64,000 nucleotides of DNA from Gammaproteobacteria bacterium (GTDB taxonomy: Bacteria > Pseudomonadota > Gammaproteobacteria > HK1). The DNA lies in contig WLWT01000001.1 in NCBI GenBank assembly GCA_012103455.1, forward strand, positions 1,412,001 to 1,476,000, in the 5' to 3' direction. Positions 53,620 to 63,583 of the stretch are shown here, one piece after another. The notes under the pieces were generated by a model. It did no database searches and was not told where the DNA came from. It saw nothing but the letters and a program-made list of their open reading frames with translations. The translations under genes were made by a program, and so were the position numbers. Every line of letters starts with the position of its first letter. Within the stretch, counting starts at the first letter, position 1.

Positions 53620-54528
53620 TTGATGATGTTTAAGATGACCGATATTGTCGGTGACGGTATGCCCATGATATCGGTGCTCGATATAGGGGCCATGCCCGAA
53701 GGACAACCGCGCTACGCACCGTTGCTAGAGCAGGACTTGGCAGATGTCATAGGCTTTGAGCCGCAGCCAGCGCAGCGCATGCTGCTTGATAGTGAGGCGC
53801 GAAAGTCTAGGCGATACCTGCCACACGTGTTGGGTAGCGGTGCCAAGGGGTACTTGCACATCACTCGATATCCCGGCTGCACTTCTTTGTACGAACCCGA
53901 TCCGGCGGTCATCGATATTTTTACTAATATGGTCGCATCGACGCCGGAAGGTAACTTCTTCGTCAAAGAGAAGGTGGTTGTACAAACTGAGAAACTCGAT
54001 GACGCACTGGCCGAGTTCGACAACTCATTTGCCCCTGATTTTCTTAAAATAGATGTCCAAGGTGCGGAACTAGACGTGTTACAAAACGGGATAAGCGCGC
54101 TCGATAGTGTGTTGGTTCTGGAAACTGAAGCGGAGTTCATTCCTCTTTACAAGGAGCAACCACTGTTTTGTGACATTCAGGCATTCTTGCGTGAGCGTGG
54201 TTTTGTGTTACATAAATTCATTGATGTGGGTGGACGCGCTTTCAGGCCACTTCGTCAAGAAAATCCCTACGTTCCCTTGAGTCAACTACTCTGGGCGGAT
54301 GCGGTGTTCGTACGCGATTTTTGCAACCCCGATGGGTACGCGGATTTAGATTTGCTGAAGGCCGCTTTGATAGCTCACGAGTTGTATTGGTCGATTGATC
54401 TGGCTGCCTACTATCTGGGTATTCTGGACAAGCGAGGGAATACGGACTATCAAAAACGATATATAGGAGCTTTGCAAAAAGAGCCGCAGTTGCATCTTAT
54501 GTTTCTGAATATCAGGCAGCATGGATGA
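53620..54528 (+). CDS. FkbM-family methyltransferase
   Basis: 302 residues, somewhat lower in G+C than its neighbours. FkbM features are VLDIGAMPEGQPRYAPLLE (SAM-binding loop), DVIGFEPQP (acidic strand end), PDFLKIDVQGAELDVLQNG (the diagnostic KxDVQGxE block) and LVLETEAEFIPLY. FkbM enzymes O-methylate sugars or polyketides. The acceptor is unknown. It has no clear ribosome-binding site and stands alone between two gene-free stretches (54529-54764 holds nothing I recognise). Confidence 0.88.
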   Translation: MMMFKMTDIVGDGMPMISVLDIGAMPEGQPRYAPLLEQDLADVIGFEPQPAQRMLLDSEARKSRRYLPHVLGSGAKGYLHITRYPGCTSLYEPDPAVIDIFTNMVASTPEGNFFVKEKVVVQTEKLDDALAEFDNSFAPDFLKIDVQGAELDVLQNGISALDSVLVLETEAEFIPLYKEQPLFCDIQAFLRERGFVLHKFIDVGGRAFRPLRQENPYVPLSQLLWADAVFVRDFCNPDGYADLDLLKAALIAHELYWSIDLAAYYLGILDKRGNTDYQKRYIGALQKEPQLHLMFLNIRQHG

Positions 54529-54764
54529 TCCGGAACGGTTGTCACGACTGATAATCTTGATTTATTTACATGGTCTGCCAAAACTCGAATATCCTGGTGA
54601 GCTTCTGCGTTCTCGCGCTTTGTTTCTTCTCGTTCGCTAGAGCGACTTCTCCAATCCAATAGATATGGCTGTAATTCGGTGCCATTGCCGGTCGGTGCTG
54701 TTGCCGAACACACGCTGTCAGCGTATATCTGCCAGTTGCATAAATAACCAGAGGTGATGGCACT

Positions 54765-55631
54765 ATGAAACCCGGGCGTATAGGCGCATGGTATTCATCG
54801 GATAAGTTGACGGTTAAGGAGTGGCGCGAGTTTTTACCGGCCATTGAGGCGATGGGCTACGAGACCTTGTGGTACCCGGAGTCGCGCGGCTTCGAGTCGA
54901 TGGCATTCGGCAGTTTTTTATTAAATCGCACCAAGACCATGACCATCGGTAGTTCCATCGCCAACATTTACGCCCGCGATGCGCTCTCCTGCGCCACCGG
55001 CATGAACACCTTGAACGCCATCTCCGGTGAGCGTTACATCCTCGGACTCGGCGTGTCGCACATCCCCTTAGTTGAGGGCTTGCGCGGTCATGAGTACCGC
55101 AAACCGGTTGCCACCATGCGCGCCTATCTGGAGCAGATGCGTGCCCACCTAGACCACCCGGATGGTTGGCCCGTGGTCCTGGCTGCCCTAGGCCCGCGCA
55201 TGCTGGAGTTGGCCGGCGAACTCACCGCTGGTGCCGTGCCCTACAACGTCACCCCCACCCATACCGCCAAAGCGAAAGCCATTCTAGGCGGCGGCAAATG
55301 GCTCGCCGTCGAACAAAAAGTCTGCTTGGAGACCGATCCGGCCAAGGCCAGAGCCCTAGCCCGTGCCGAACTCAAGCGCTACATGGCCTTGCCCAACTAC
55401 TGCAACAACTGGTTGCGTGAAGGCTTTACCCAAGATGACATCACTGGCGAGGGCAGTGACCGCTTCATGGACGCGATGGTGGCATGGGGCGATGAAGCAG
55501 CCATTCAAGCGCGGCTGAACGAGCACTTCGACGCCGGTGCGACCCATGTTTGCATCCAGCCGGTGCATGAGAAAGGAGACCTGGCGGCGGCCCTTCGCAC
55601 CCTCCAGGCTCTAGCTCCCAACGGTGGATGA
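54765..55631 (+). CDS. Luciferase-like monooxygenase, probably F420-dependent class
   Basis: 288 residues; CCAGAGGTGATGGCACT precedes the ATG. It is a luciferase-like TIM barrel: GRIGAWYSSDKLTVKEWREF, ETLWYPESRGFESM, MTIGSSIANIYARDAL, GERYILGLGVSH and PVVLAALGPRMLELAGE. The layout and short length match the mycobacterial-type F420-dependent oxidoreductase subfamily rather than FMN-dependent alkanal monooxygenases. Another F420-type enzyme begins at the right edge of the window. The substrate is unknown. Confidence 0.88.
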   Translation: MKPGRIGAWYSSDKLTVKEWREFLPAIEAMGYETLWYPESRGFESMAFGSFLLNRTKTMTIGSSIANIYARDALSCATGMNTLNAISGERYILGLGVSHIPLVEGLRGHEYRKPVATMRAYLEQMRAHLDHPDGWPVVLAALGPRMLELAGELTAGAVPYNVTPTHTAKAKAILGGGKWLAVEQKVCLETDPAKARALARAELKRYMALPNYCNNWLREGFTQDDITGEGSDRFMDAMVAWGDEAAIQARLNEHFDAGATHVCIQPVHEKGDLAAALRTLQALAPNGG

Positions 55632-55662
55632 GTAGAGCCAAAAAAAGCGTGGAACAACTCTA

Positions 55663-55802
55663 GGGCACCTGCTAAAAATGCACTTTTTCCGCGCTTGCGG
55701 CGTCAGCGCCGTGCTCGAATCCTCAGGTATGAGCTATACACTGCGGTTGCGCGCGTTGTTTCCTTGCACTCACGAAACAATGACTATTTTTAGCAGGTGC
55801 CC
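55663..55802. repeat. MITE-A copy 7
   Basis: 140 bp with the CCTGCTAAAAAT end variant, as in copy 2. Intergenic, 31 bp after the luciferase-like gene stop. Target duplication not clear (TCTA and TAAA flank it). Confidence 0.94.
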
Positions 55803-55975
55803 TAAAGCCACAACGGGCGCACGGCGAGATAGACCCGTTGCCTTGCAGTTGCTGCGATGTAGGTCGATCTGTTGTTATGCATGCGCGTCACAGGTGCCGT
55901 TCAAGCTTTCCTCGGATCAATGAGGCGCTTATGCTTCGCACCCCTCAACACCGGGCCTAAGAGCAGCGATATCCC

Positions 55976-56944
55976 ATGAGCACAAACCGGGCAAAAGTAG
56001 GCTTCATCGGCCTAGGCAATGTGGGCGGCAAGCTGGCCGGCAGTTTGTTGCGCAATCACTTTGAGCTTGAAGTCTACGATCTATCCACCGAGGCCATGGC
56101 CCCATTGCTGGCCGGCGGCGCGGCGCGGGCCGAGTCGCCGAAGACCATGGCACGAGCGTGCGGTGTAATCATCACCTGCTTACCATCGCCAAAGGCGAGC
56201 GATGCGGTCATGCATGGCCCGGACGGCATCCTGGCTGGTTTGAGTGCCGGCAAACTCTGGATGGAGATGAGCACCACCGATGAGGGCGAAGTGCAACGCC
56301 TGGGTGCCGAGGTCATGGCAAAAGGCGCCATGCCCATCGACTGTCCCGTATCGGGTGGCTGTCACCGTGCCGCCACCGGCAACATCGCTATTTTCGCCGG
56401 CTGTGAGCGGGACGTATTCGAGCGCGCCTTGCCACTGCTCACCACCATGGGACGGCGGGTGCTGCACACCGGCCCCCTCGGCTCAGCTTCCGTATTGAAA
56501 GTGGTGACTAACTACTTGGCGACGGCCAACTTGGTCTCGCTCTGTGAAGCCTTGGTGACCGCCAAGCTGGCGGGCATGGATCTCAACACCACCTACGAGG
56601 CGATCCGCATTTCTTCCGGCAATTCATTCGTCCACGAAACGGAAAGCCAGGTGATCTTGAACGGCAGCCGCGATATCAACTTCACCATGGATCTGGTACG
56701 CAAGGACATCGGCTTATTCCAAGCTATCGCCGAGCGCGTCGATGCCCCCCTTGAACTATCACCCGTGTTGATTGATATATTTGCCGACGGTGCGAAGCGT
56801 TATGGCGATCGGGAATGGTCGCCTAACATCGTGCGCCGGCTAGAGGACGCTTGCGGCGTCCCAATACTCGCACCCGGATTCCCCGCCGAAATAGTCGATG
56901 ACGAGCCGGAAGCGCCCGGCTATGAGGTCACCGTCCGGCGGTGA
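55976..56944 (+). CDS. 3-hydroxyisobutyrate dehydrogenase-like NAD(P) oxidoreductase
   Basis: 322 residues. N-terminal Rossmann domain: VGFIGLGNVGGKLAGSLLRN (GxGxxG) and LEVYDLSTEAM; ITCLPSPKASDAVM; MPIDCPVSGGCHRAATGNIA carries the substrate-binding SGG of beta-hydroxyacid dehydrogenases, and VLKVVTNYLATANLVSLCEAL holds the catalytic Lys. Family members oxidise 3-hydroxy acids or reduce tartronate semialdehyde. It starts the rightward cluster containing the protocatechuate genes (45 bp before pcaH), so its substrate may be an intermediate of an aromatic pathway; this is inference. Confidence 0.9.
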   Translation: MSTNRAKVGFIGLGNVGGKLAGSLLRNHFELEVYDLSTEAMAPLLAGGAARAESPKTMARACGVIITCLPSPKASDAVMHGPDGILAGLSAGKLWMEMSTTDEGEVQRLGAEVMAKGAMPIDCPVSGGCHRAATGNIAIFAGCERDVFERALPLLTTMGRRVLHTGPLGSASVLKVVTNYLATANLVSLCEALVTAKLAGMDLNTTYEAIRISSGNSFVHETESQVILNGSRDINFTMDLVRKDIGLFQAIAERVDAPLELSPVLIDIFADGAKRYGDREWSPNIVRRLEDACGVPILAPGFPAEIVDDEPEAPGYEVTVRR

Positions 56945-56989
56945 AGGGACATTACCCTAGAGCTGGAAGCGTAGCGCTGGGCAGTGAAC

Positions 56990-57700
56990 ATGACGAATAG
57001 GGCCGAGAGCGAACCGCCATTTTTATACCCCGGCTACAAGTCAACCGTTTTGCGTGCGCCCACCCAAGCGCCCATCGCGCTGCCCAAAGCCCGGTCTACA
57101 CAGACTGGACCTCAGTACGGCGCCGCGCACGCAACGGCGCTGGATGCGGATCTGACCAAGAACGGCATCACCGCCAAACACATCGCAGGCGGACAACCCT
57201 TAGGTGAACGCATTATCGTTACCGGACAAGTGCGTGACGATCGCGCACGGCCCGTTGCCGGCGCGCTCATCGAGCTATGGCAAGCAAACGCGGCGGGCCG
57301 GTATGTACACTCTAGCGATGCTCACGACGCGCCCCTTGATCCCAACTTCTTCGGCGCTGGCAAAGCCGTCACCGACGCCCATGGGCATTACTGTTTTCTA
57401 ACCATCAAGCCGGGTGCATACCCATGGGGCAATCATCACAACGGCTGGCGGCCGGCCCATATCCACTACTCGCTATTCGGCGCGTCCATAGCTTCACGGC
57501 TTATCACCCAGCTTTATTTCCCAGGCGATCCGCTGCTGCAGCATGATCCGATCTTTCACGCCGTCCCAGCCCACGCCCGGGACCGTTTGGTGGCGCAATT
57601 CTCCCTGGACGCGACCGCGCCGGGCTTTGCCTTGGGTTATGTGTTCGACATCGTTTTGAGTGGCGGCCAAGCGACGCCCCTGGCTTCAAGTTACGGGTGA
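56990..57700 (+). CDS. pcaH: Protocatechuate 3,4-dioxygenase beta chain
   Basis: 236 residues from the ATG at 56990 (a GTG two codons earlier is possible). Intradiol ring cleavage of protocatechuate to 3-carboxy-cis,cis-muconate. The non-haem Fe(III) ligands are all seen: Tyr105 (GRYVH), Tyr144 (GAYPWGN), His157 and His159 (WRPAHIHYS). LIELWQANAAG, DPNFFGAGKAVTD and LITQLYFPGDPL follow the beta-chain pattern. The alpha chain begins 7 bp after its stop, so the two are co-translated in the usual order. Confidence 0.96.
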   Translation: MTNRAESEPPFLYPGYKSTVLRAPTQAPIALPKARSTQTGPQYGAAHATALDADLTKNGITAKHIAGGQPLGERIIVTGQVRDDRARPVAGALIELWQANAAGRYVHSSDAHDAPLDPNFFGAGKAVTDAHGHYCFLTIKPGAYPWGNHHNGWRPAHIHYSLFGASIASRLITQLYFPGDPLLQHDPIFHAVPAHARDRLVAQFSLDATAPGFALGYVFDIVLSGGQATPLASSYG

Positions 57701-57707
57701 TCAAGTC

Positions 57708-58295
57708 ATGGCTGATTACACACCGTCCCAGACCGTGGGGCCTTTTTTCGCCTACAGCTTGACTGCGGAACAATACGGATATCAGTTTAAAAGCGTGGCG
57801 GGCGCAGCGTTGGCCGGCGCCGGCACTGAAGGATTATCCATCCGTATAGAGGGGCGGATTTTCGATGGCGCCGGGGAGCCCGTGAACGACGCCATGGTGG
57901 AAATTTGGCAAGCCGATGCACAAGGACGCTACGCCCACCCGGCCGCTCAACGCTCATCGAACGCTGAGTTTACCGGCTTTGGCCGCTGCGGCACGGGCAC
58001 CGCTCACGATTGCAGTTTTAGCTTTGACACCATAAGACCAGGCGCACCGGTAGAGGGCGAAGCACCCCACATCAACATCACCGTGTTCATGCGCGGCTTG
58101 CTGCGACAGGTTCATACCCGGCTTTATTTCGCCGATGAGGAAAAAGCCAATGCCGCCGATCCGGTTCTAGCACTGGTACCGCAAGCGCGCAGACACACGC
58201 TGATCGCCGAGCGCAGCGCAGCTACAGCCCCGCTCACTTACCGCTTTGATATCCATATGCAAGGCGCGCGCGAAACCGTGTTCTTCGCGCTCTGA
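57708..58295 (+). CDS. pcaG: Protocatechuate 3,4-dioxygenase alpha chain
   Basis: 195 residues. Opens with DYTPSQTVGPFFAYSLT, the alpha-chain start that contributes to the active site. The intradiol core follows (VEIWQADAQGRYAHP, GFGRCGTGTAHDCSFSF, PHINITVFMRGLLRQVHTRLYF), lacking the Tyr/His ligand set, as expected for the non-metal chain. Forms the (alpha-beta)n enzyme with PcaH. Normal length, no lesion. Confidence 0.95.
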   Translation: MADYTPSQTVGPFFAYSLTAEQYGYQFKSVAGAALAGAGTEGLSIRIEGRIFDGAGEPVNDAMVEIWQADAQGRYAHPAAQRSSNAEFTGFGRCGTGTAHDCSFSFDTIRPGAPVEGEAPHINITVFMRGLLRQVHTRLYFADEEKANAADPVLALVPQARRHTLIAERSAATAPLTYRFDIHMQGARETVFFAL

Positions 58296-58324
58296 TCCGA
58301 ACCTCCTGAGCATTACTCTGGCCC

Positions 58325-59686
58325 ATGAGCATCACTCCGGCTGACTCCCTTATCTATCAGGACTATCTAGGCGATGGCGAAATAGCCGAGTGTTTTTCCG
58401 ACGCGGCTGAATTGCGCGCCATGCAACGGGTGGAGGCCGCGCTTGCCACGGCTCAGGGGCGCGTGGGGGTAATCCCCGCCGGGGCCGCCAGGGAGATCGA
58501 ACAGCGCATCCCAGCCCTCCAGTTGGATCCCCGGCCCCTGGCCCAAAGCACCGCCCGTTCCGGCGTCGTGACCATCGCCTTAGTGGCGGCGCTAAGGGAG
58601 GCCTTGTCCGAGGCTTCCCGCCCGTACCTGCACTGGGGCGCCACCAGTCAGGACATTATCGACACCGGCTTGGTGCTGCGCGTACGCGATGCGTTAACCA
58701 TTATCAAGGGCCGGCTCAACCAGCTCATCGGACTACTGCTCGCTCTTTGCGAAGAGCACCGCGCCACCGTGATGGTGGCTAGAACCCGGCATCAACAAGC
58801 CACCCCGACCACATTTGGTTTAAAAACCGCCGGTTGGGCAGCGCCCCTAGGACGCCAACGGCAACGGCTGAAAGAGCTGACGCCGCGCCTGTTGCGCGTT
58901 CAGTTCGCCGGCGCCTGCGGTAATCTGGCCGCACTGGGAGAACACGGGCCGGCGGTGGTGGAAGCACTCGCTCAGGAGTTGGATCTGGCGCCGGCCACCA
59001 CCTGGCACACGCAGCGGGACACACCGGCGGAACTGGCAAGCTGGCTGAGTCTGCTGACGGGCGCTCTGGGCAAAGTGGGCAGCGATCTGGTGGCGATGGC
59101 GCAAAGCGAGGTGGCGGAGCTGCGCCCGGGTGCCGGCGGCGGCTCATCGACCATGCCGCAAAAAGCCAATCCTATTGCGCCAGAGGCACTGCTCACCCTG
59201 GCCCGCTGGAACGCCGCCCTCGCCGGCACTATGCATATGGCGATGGTACAAAACCATGAACGCGACGGTGAGGGCTGGTCCCTCGAATGGTTATCCCTGC
59301 CGCAGATGTTCGCCGCCGCTGGCTGCGCGCTCAATCACGCGCTGGCCATCTTCTCGGATCTGAGCGTCAACGCCCAAACCATGCAAGCGAATATGACGGC
59401 GTCGAATGGCTTAGTGATGGCAGAAGGCGCTGCTTTCGCCTTAGCCGCCCATATGCCGCGCCCGCAGGCCCAAGCCCTGGTCGAGGAAGCTTGCGCCATT
59501 ACCATCGCGCAAGGCCGTCACTTGGCCCATGTGCTGGCCGAGCGCACCGATGCGCCCATCGACTGGTAAGCGCTACGCGACGGTTCCAGTTACGTCGGCG
59601 AGACCGACCTGTTGATCGACCAAACCCTCAGGGACTCTGGGCTTACGATAACTCCGGGCTTAGATAAAGTAGAGGGAGAATCATGA
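58325..59686 (+). pseudogene. pcaB: 3-carboxy-cis,cis-muconate cycloisomerase with a premature TAA near its C terminus
   Basis: Fumarase/aspartase-superfamily enzyme for the next step after PcaHG. 414 codons read to TAA at 59567-59569 (motifs HWGATSQDIIDTG and GGSSTMPQKANPI, the latter with the catalytic Ser loop). After the TAA the same frame continues for 38 codons (ALRDGSSYVGETDLLIDQTL, a typical PcaB tail) to TGA 59684-59686, whose ATGA overlaps the next gene's ATG. The full frame gives the usual ~450-residue length. So the gene has an apparent recent nonsense mutation removing the last helices. The 414-residue product keeps all catalytic motifs and might still work. Confidence 0.9.
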
Positions 59687-61275
59687 GCTACGACTACATC
59701 ATCATCGGCGCTGGCTCCGCCGGCTGCGTATTGGCCAACCGCCTGAGCGCAAACCCCAACATACGGGTGGCACTGTTAGAAGCGGGTGGCGAAGACACCC
59801 TGCCGTGGATTCACATCCCTGCCGGATTTTTAAAAACCCTGACCCATCCCAAGGTCAACTGGCTCTATGAATCCGAACCCCACCCGGGCACCCACAACCG
59901 GCCTATTCCCATACCGCGCGGCAAAGTACTGGGCGGGTCCAGTTCCATCAACGGCATGCTCTACATCCGCGGCCACCGGCGCGATTACGACATCTGGGCA
60001 CAGCTTGGCAACCGCGGCTGGTCGTTTGATGAGGTGCTGCCTCTATTTCGCCGCTCAGAGGATCAAAGCCGGGGTGAAGACGGCTATCACGGGGTAGGCG
60101 GACCGCTACACGTATCGGATCAAGTGGAACGCCATGAAGTGTGCGACGCATTGTTGGCAGCGGCTGAATCCCTTGGCATTCCACTCAACGACGATGTTAA
60201 CGGCGCCGAGCAAGAAGGCTTCGGTTACGTACAACTCACGGTCAAAAACGGCCGGCGGCAGAGCACGGCTGCTGCTTTCCTGGAGCCGGTCCGCAAGCGT
60301 AAAAACCTCAATATCGTCACCGGTGCCCAAGCCCGCCATTTGGACTGGGCTGGCAAGAAATGTGTTGGAGTGACCTATCAGCGTGGCCGTCTACATGTAT
60401 CGCTAAGAGCGGCTAAAGAAGTGATTGTGAGCGCCGGCAGCATCGGCTCACCACAGCTCCTAGAACTCTCCGGGGTGGGTGATCCGAACCATTTGCAGGC
60501 GCTCGGCATCCATGTAGTGCACGCCCTCCCGGGAGTTGGAGAGAATTTACAAGACCACTTCGTCACCCGTTTGAGTTGGCGGGTGAACAATGCCGTGACC
60601 TACAACGAGCGCGCCCGCGGTCCCCGGCTGCTGGGAGAGCTGTTGCGGTACATGACCAAGCGCCAGGGCGCGCTGGCTCTCAGCGTCGCCAACCTGGTCG
60701 GCTTCACCCACGTGCGCGCGGGCATGGAATCACCGGACGTGCAGTATTTCATGACCCCCGCCTCCTTTAGCCTTACCCGTGAGCGCGCCCTTGAACGCGA
60801 GCCCGGCATGACCGTGGGGCCGTGCCAATTGCGGCCCGAAAGCCGGGGCAGCGTTCATATCAAATCCACCGATCCATTCACGGGACCTGCGATTCAACCT
60901 AATTTCCTGGACGCTCAAGTGGATCGAGACACGGTGGTGGGCGCCATGCGACTCGCGCGTAAAATCGTCGAGGCGCCGCCCATGGACAAGTTCAGAGGTA
61001 CCGAGACCACGCCCGGACCCGACGTCAACACCGATGACGAATTCCTCGCCTACGCCCGCGAGACAGGCGCCACCGTCTATCATCCGGTGGGAACGTGCAA
61101 AATGGGCTCGGATCCCATGGCGGTGGTCGATGACCGTCTACGGGTGCATGGTGTAGCGGGCTTGCGGGTGGTAGACGCCTCGATCATGCCTACGCTGGTA
61201 TCCGGCAACACCAACGCGCCGACCATCATGATCGGTGAGAAAGCCTGCGACATGATTCGCGAGGATGCGAATTAG
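59683..61275 (+). CDS. GMC-family FAD oxidoreductase (choline dehydrogenase-like)
   Basis: 530 residues. FAD motif YIIIGAGSAGCVLANRLS at 5-22, GMC signature 1 around PRGKVLGGSSSINGMLYIRG, signature 2 region VSAGSIGSPQLLELSGVGDP and the C-terminal catalytic pair VYHPVGTCKMGSD (His) and SGNTNAPTIMIGEKACDMI (Asn). Such enzymes oxidise alcohols (choline, aromatic alcohols, glucosides) to aldehydes. It begins by an ATGA overlap with the original end of pcaB, so it belongs to the protocatechuate operon and may feed it by oxidising an aromatic alcohol (inference). Confidence 0.95.
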   Translation: MSYDYIIIGAGSAGCVLANRLSANPNIRVALLEAGGEDTLPWIHIPAGFLKTLTHPKVNWLYESEPHPGTHNRPIPIPRGKVLGGSSSINGMLYIRGHRRDYDIWAQLGNRGWSFDEVLPLFRRSEDQSRGEDGYHGVGGPLHVSDQVERHEVCDALLAAAESLGIPLNDDVNGAEQEGFGYVQLTVKNGRRQSTAAAFLEPVRKRKNLNIVTGAQARHLDWAGKKCVGVTYQRGRLHVSLRAAKEVIVSAGSIGSPQLLELSGVGDPNHLQALGIHVVHALPGVGENLQDHFVTRLSWRVNNAVTYNERARGPRLLGELLRYMTKRQGALALSVANLVGFTHVRAGMESPDVQYFMTPASFSLTRERALEREPGMTVGPCQLRPESRGSVHIKSTDPFTGPAIQPNFLDAQVDRDTVVGAMRLARKIVEAPPMDKFRGTETTPGPDVNTDDEFLAYARETGATVYHPVGTCKMGSDPMAVVDDRLRVHGVAGLRVVDASIMPTLVSGNTNAPTIMIGEKACDMIREDAN

Positions 61276-61349
61276 TCCTCAGTGGGTTAACGTGCGTGGC
61301 CACCAACCATCAAACGGCCAGCAAACGGCCAGCCATTAAGAGGACCTTT

Positions 61350-61949
61350 ATGAAACTGCTGTACACCGGCAATTCTCCGTACGCCCGCAGAGCGCGTTTG
61401 GCAGTGTATATCACAGGACTGATCGGCCGCGTGGAGCAGGTAGACATCTCGCCGCGCGGAGACAATCTTGATCAACTACTGGCGCACGGACCGTCGGCCA
61501 AAGTGCCCTTGCTAGTCACCGATTCCGGTCTAGGGATCTGCGAATCTCTCATCATCACCCAGTACTTGAGCGCATTGGCTGGCGGTGCGTTGTATCCAGC
61601 GGACCCAGAGGCACTGGAGTTGGAGTTGCAAGTGGAGAGCATAGGGTCCGCGCTGATGGACTCGTTGTTCGTACGGGCACGGGAAAACCGGCGCGAGGCA
61701 AGCATCAAATCTCAGGAAGTAATAGATTTGGAAGCGGCGCGGGCGAGCCGCTGCTACGAGGCCCTAGAGCGTTCGGTGGGACAACTGGATGCGAACCGTG
61801 CCGGGGGCATAGTGACGGCTAGCAGTTTAGGGTATGCCGATTGGCGCCATCCGCATGACGGGTGGCGCGATAGCTGCCCGGGACTGGCGCACTGGTTCGC
61901 GGATACATCGAAGATCATCGTCTACGCGGGAACGGCTCCTGTTTTCTAA
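61350..61949 (+). CDS. Glutathione S-transferase family protein
   Basis: 199 residues from the ATG preceded by AAGAGGACC. Thioredoxin-fold N domain (KLLYTGNSPYARRARLAVYI with the S-P-Y-x-R active start, then AKVPLLVTDSGLGICESLIIT, the conserved cis-Pro and E-S glutathione site) and an all-helical C domain (YADWRHP...). GSTs of this type in aromatic clusters act as isomerases or dehalogenases. Likely co-transcribed with the GMC gene (74 bp gap). Confidence 0.9.
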   Translation: MKLLYTGNSPYARRARLAVYITGLIGRVEQVDISPRGDNLDQLLAHGPSAKVPLLVTDSGLGICESLIITQYLSALAGGALYPADPEALELELQVESIGSALMDSLFVRARENRREASIKSQEVIDLEAARASRCYEALERSVGQLDANRAGGIVTASSLGYADWRHPHDGWRDSCPGLAHWFADTSKIIVYAGTAPVF

Positions 61950-62793
61950 GGCGCCGGCGGCGGCCTCGTATCAGCCAATTGGCGGGCCACCGGCTTCGAA
62001 TGTGAAGCCGGCCCCAAAGGGGCTCTAGATAGGCATACTCTCTTTCGATCTTCGCGGAATTTCGCTTCTATGCACTCGTCTCGCCAGGCGGCGGCGTGGC
62101 GGCGGGCGCACCCACGGTCAAGGCTTGTTCACGGCCTCCATGATAGGCGATAAGTTCCGCTTGCCGTTGTTTTGCCGCTGCGTCCACCGCCTGCGGATCG
62201 CACTGCGACAACAATACTTCATGCATGTTTTTAACGACCGGTTGATGCCCCGGATCAGAGCCCAAGTCGTTTAACTCTTGGGGGTCGTCCTGCAAGTCGA
62301 AAAGCTCCGGCGGATAACCCACGTAATGGTGATATTTCCAGCGTCCGTGGCGCACCATATAACCGGCCATCTCGCTGCCAACGGCATGGTATTGACTAAA
62401 AACCAGCCGCTCGTGATCAGTCCGCTCGTTGGCTAGTGCAAACAATGATCGCCCTGGGCGCTGCGCCTCATCCGCCGGCACAGGTACATCAAGAGCCGCC
62501 AACACCGTGGGGTATAGATCGATTAAACTCACCGGCGTTTCGCACACCCCCGGTTCGATACCGGGGCCTGCCATGATCAATGGCACGGCAACCGATTCCA
62601 GATAAAAATTCGACTTACCCCAAAGTCCCCGGTGGCCAATGTTATCGCCGTGATCGCTGGTATAGATAACACGGGTGGTATCACTCAATCCGCAGCGTTC
62701 TAAGGTATCTATAATGCGTCCGACGTTTTCGTCCATCCAGGTAATCAAGGCCAGATAACAGGCGATGGCCATATCCCGCTCGGCGCGGTCTTT

Positions 62794-62831
62794 AAATTGC
62801 TCTTCGCTCGGCAAATTGCTCTTCGCTCGGC
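62794..62831 (-). repeat. 19-bp tandem duplication inside the sulfatase gene
   Basis: AAATTGCTCTTCGCTCGGC occurs twice in direct succession (62794-62812 and 62813-62831). 19 is not a multiple of three, so it shifts the frame after residues SEEQF. Confidence 0.95.
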
Positions 62832-63443
62832 AAGAAATCGTGCTCACGCTGGATCCAGGGATGACGCTGATAGCCGGTCTCCGGGTGCAGCTTACGTGGT
62901 TTGAGGTGAGCGATCGAATAGTGATCCAGATAGGGCTGGGGCACTACCAGAGGAAAGTGCGGCGCCACTAGCCCCACGAACAAACACCAAGGTTGCCCGT
63001 CATTGGCATGGGTTTGCAACCAGCGCTGCGCCGCGGCGGTAACGCTGCCATCGTAGCGGGTATAGGTAGATTCACCAGGGCCTATATAAGGCCCCAACAT
63101 ACGCTTGCCGTGGGGCGCCTGCGACGGCAGTGGATCGCGCACCGAGCCCCACACCATGCCGTGGCCGTTATAGAGATTCATCGGCAGATGTTCGGCGTCA
63201 AAACCGGCAGGCGCTTCATCGTTTTGGTAATGCAGCTTGCCCACCGACTCCACCGTTACGCCCGCCCCCTGTAAGGCATGGCCCCAGCCCGGCACCGCGC
63301 CGTCGTAGCCGATGGCATTGTCCCAATAACCGATGTCATGCACATGTCTGCCGGTAGCAAACGCGGCCCGCGCCGGCACGCAGATAGGGCTCGGCGTAAT
63401 CGCGTTGCTAAAGCGGGTACCACGGGCGGCCAATGCATCTAAA

Positions 63444-63583
63444 GGGCACCTCTAAAAATGCACTTTTTCCGCGATTGCAGCGTCAGCGCCGTGCTCGAAT
63501 CCTCATGTATGACCTATACACTGCGGTTCTGCGCGCGGTGCTTCGTTGCACTCACGAAAAAATTACTATTTTTAGAGGTGCCC
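63444..63583. repeat. MITE-A copy 8, inside the sulfatase gene
   Basis: 140 bp with perfect GGGCACCTCTAAAAAT ends and a perfect 4-bp duplication TAAA (63440-63443 and 63584-63587). Length keeps the reading phase, but the phase and orientation here expose a TAA. Confidence 0.96.

Noticed and set aside
53620..54528. Whether the FkbM gene plus gaps formed a genomic island.
   Set aside because: Composition is only mildly different and no integrase, repeat or tRNA borders it.
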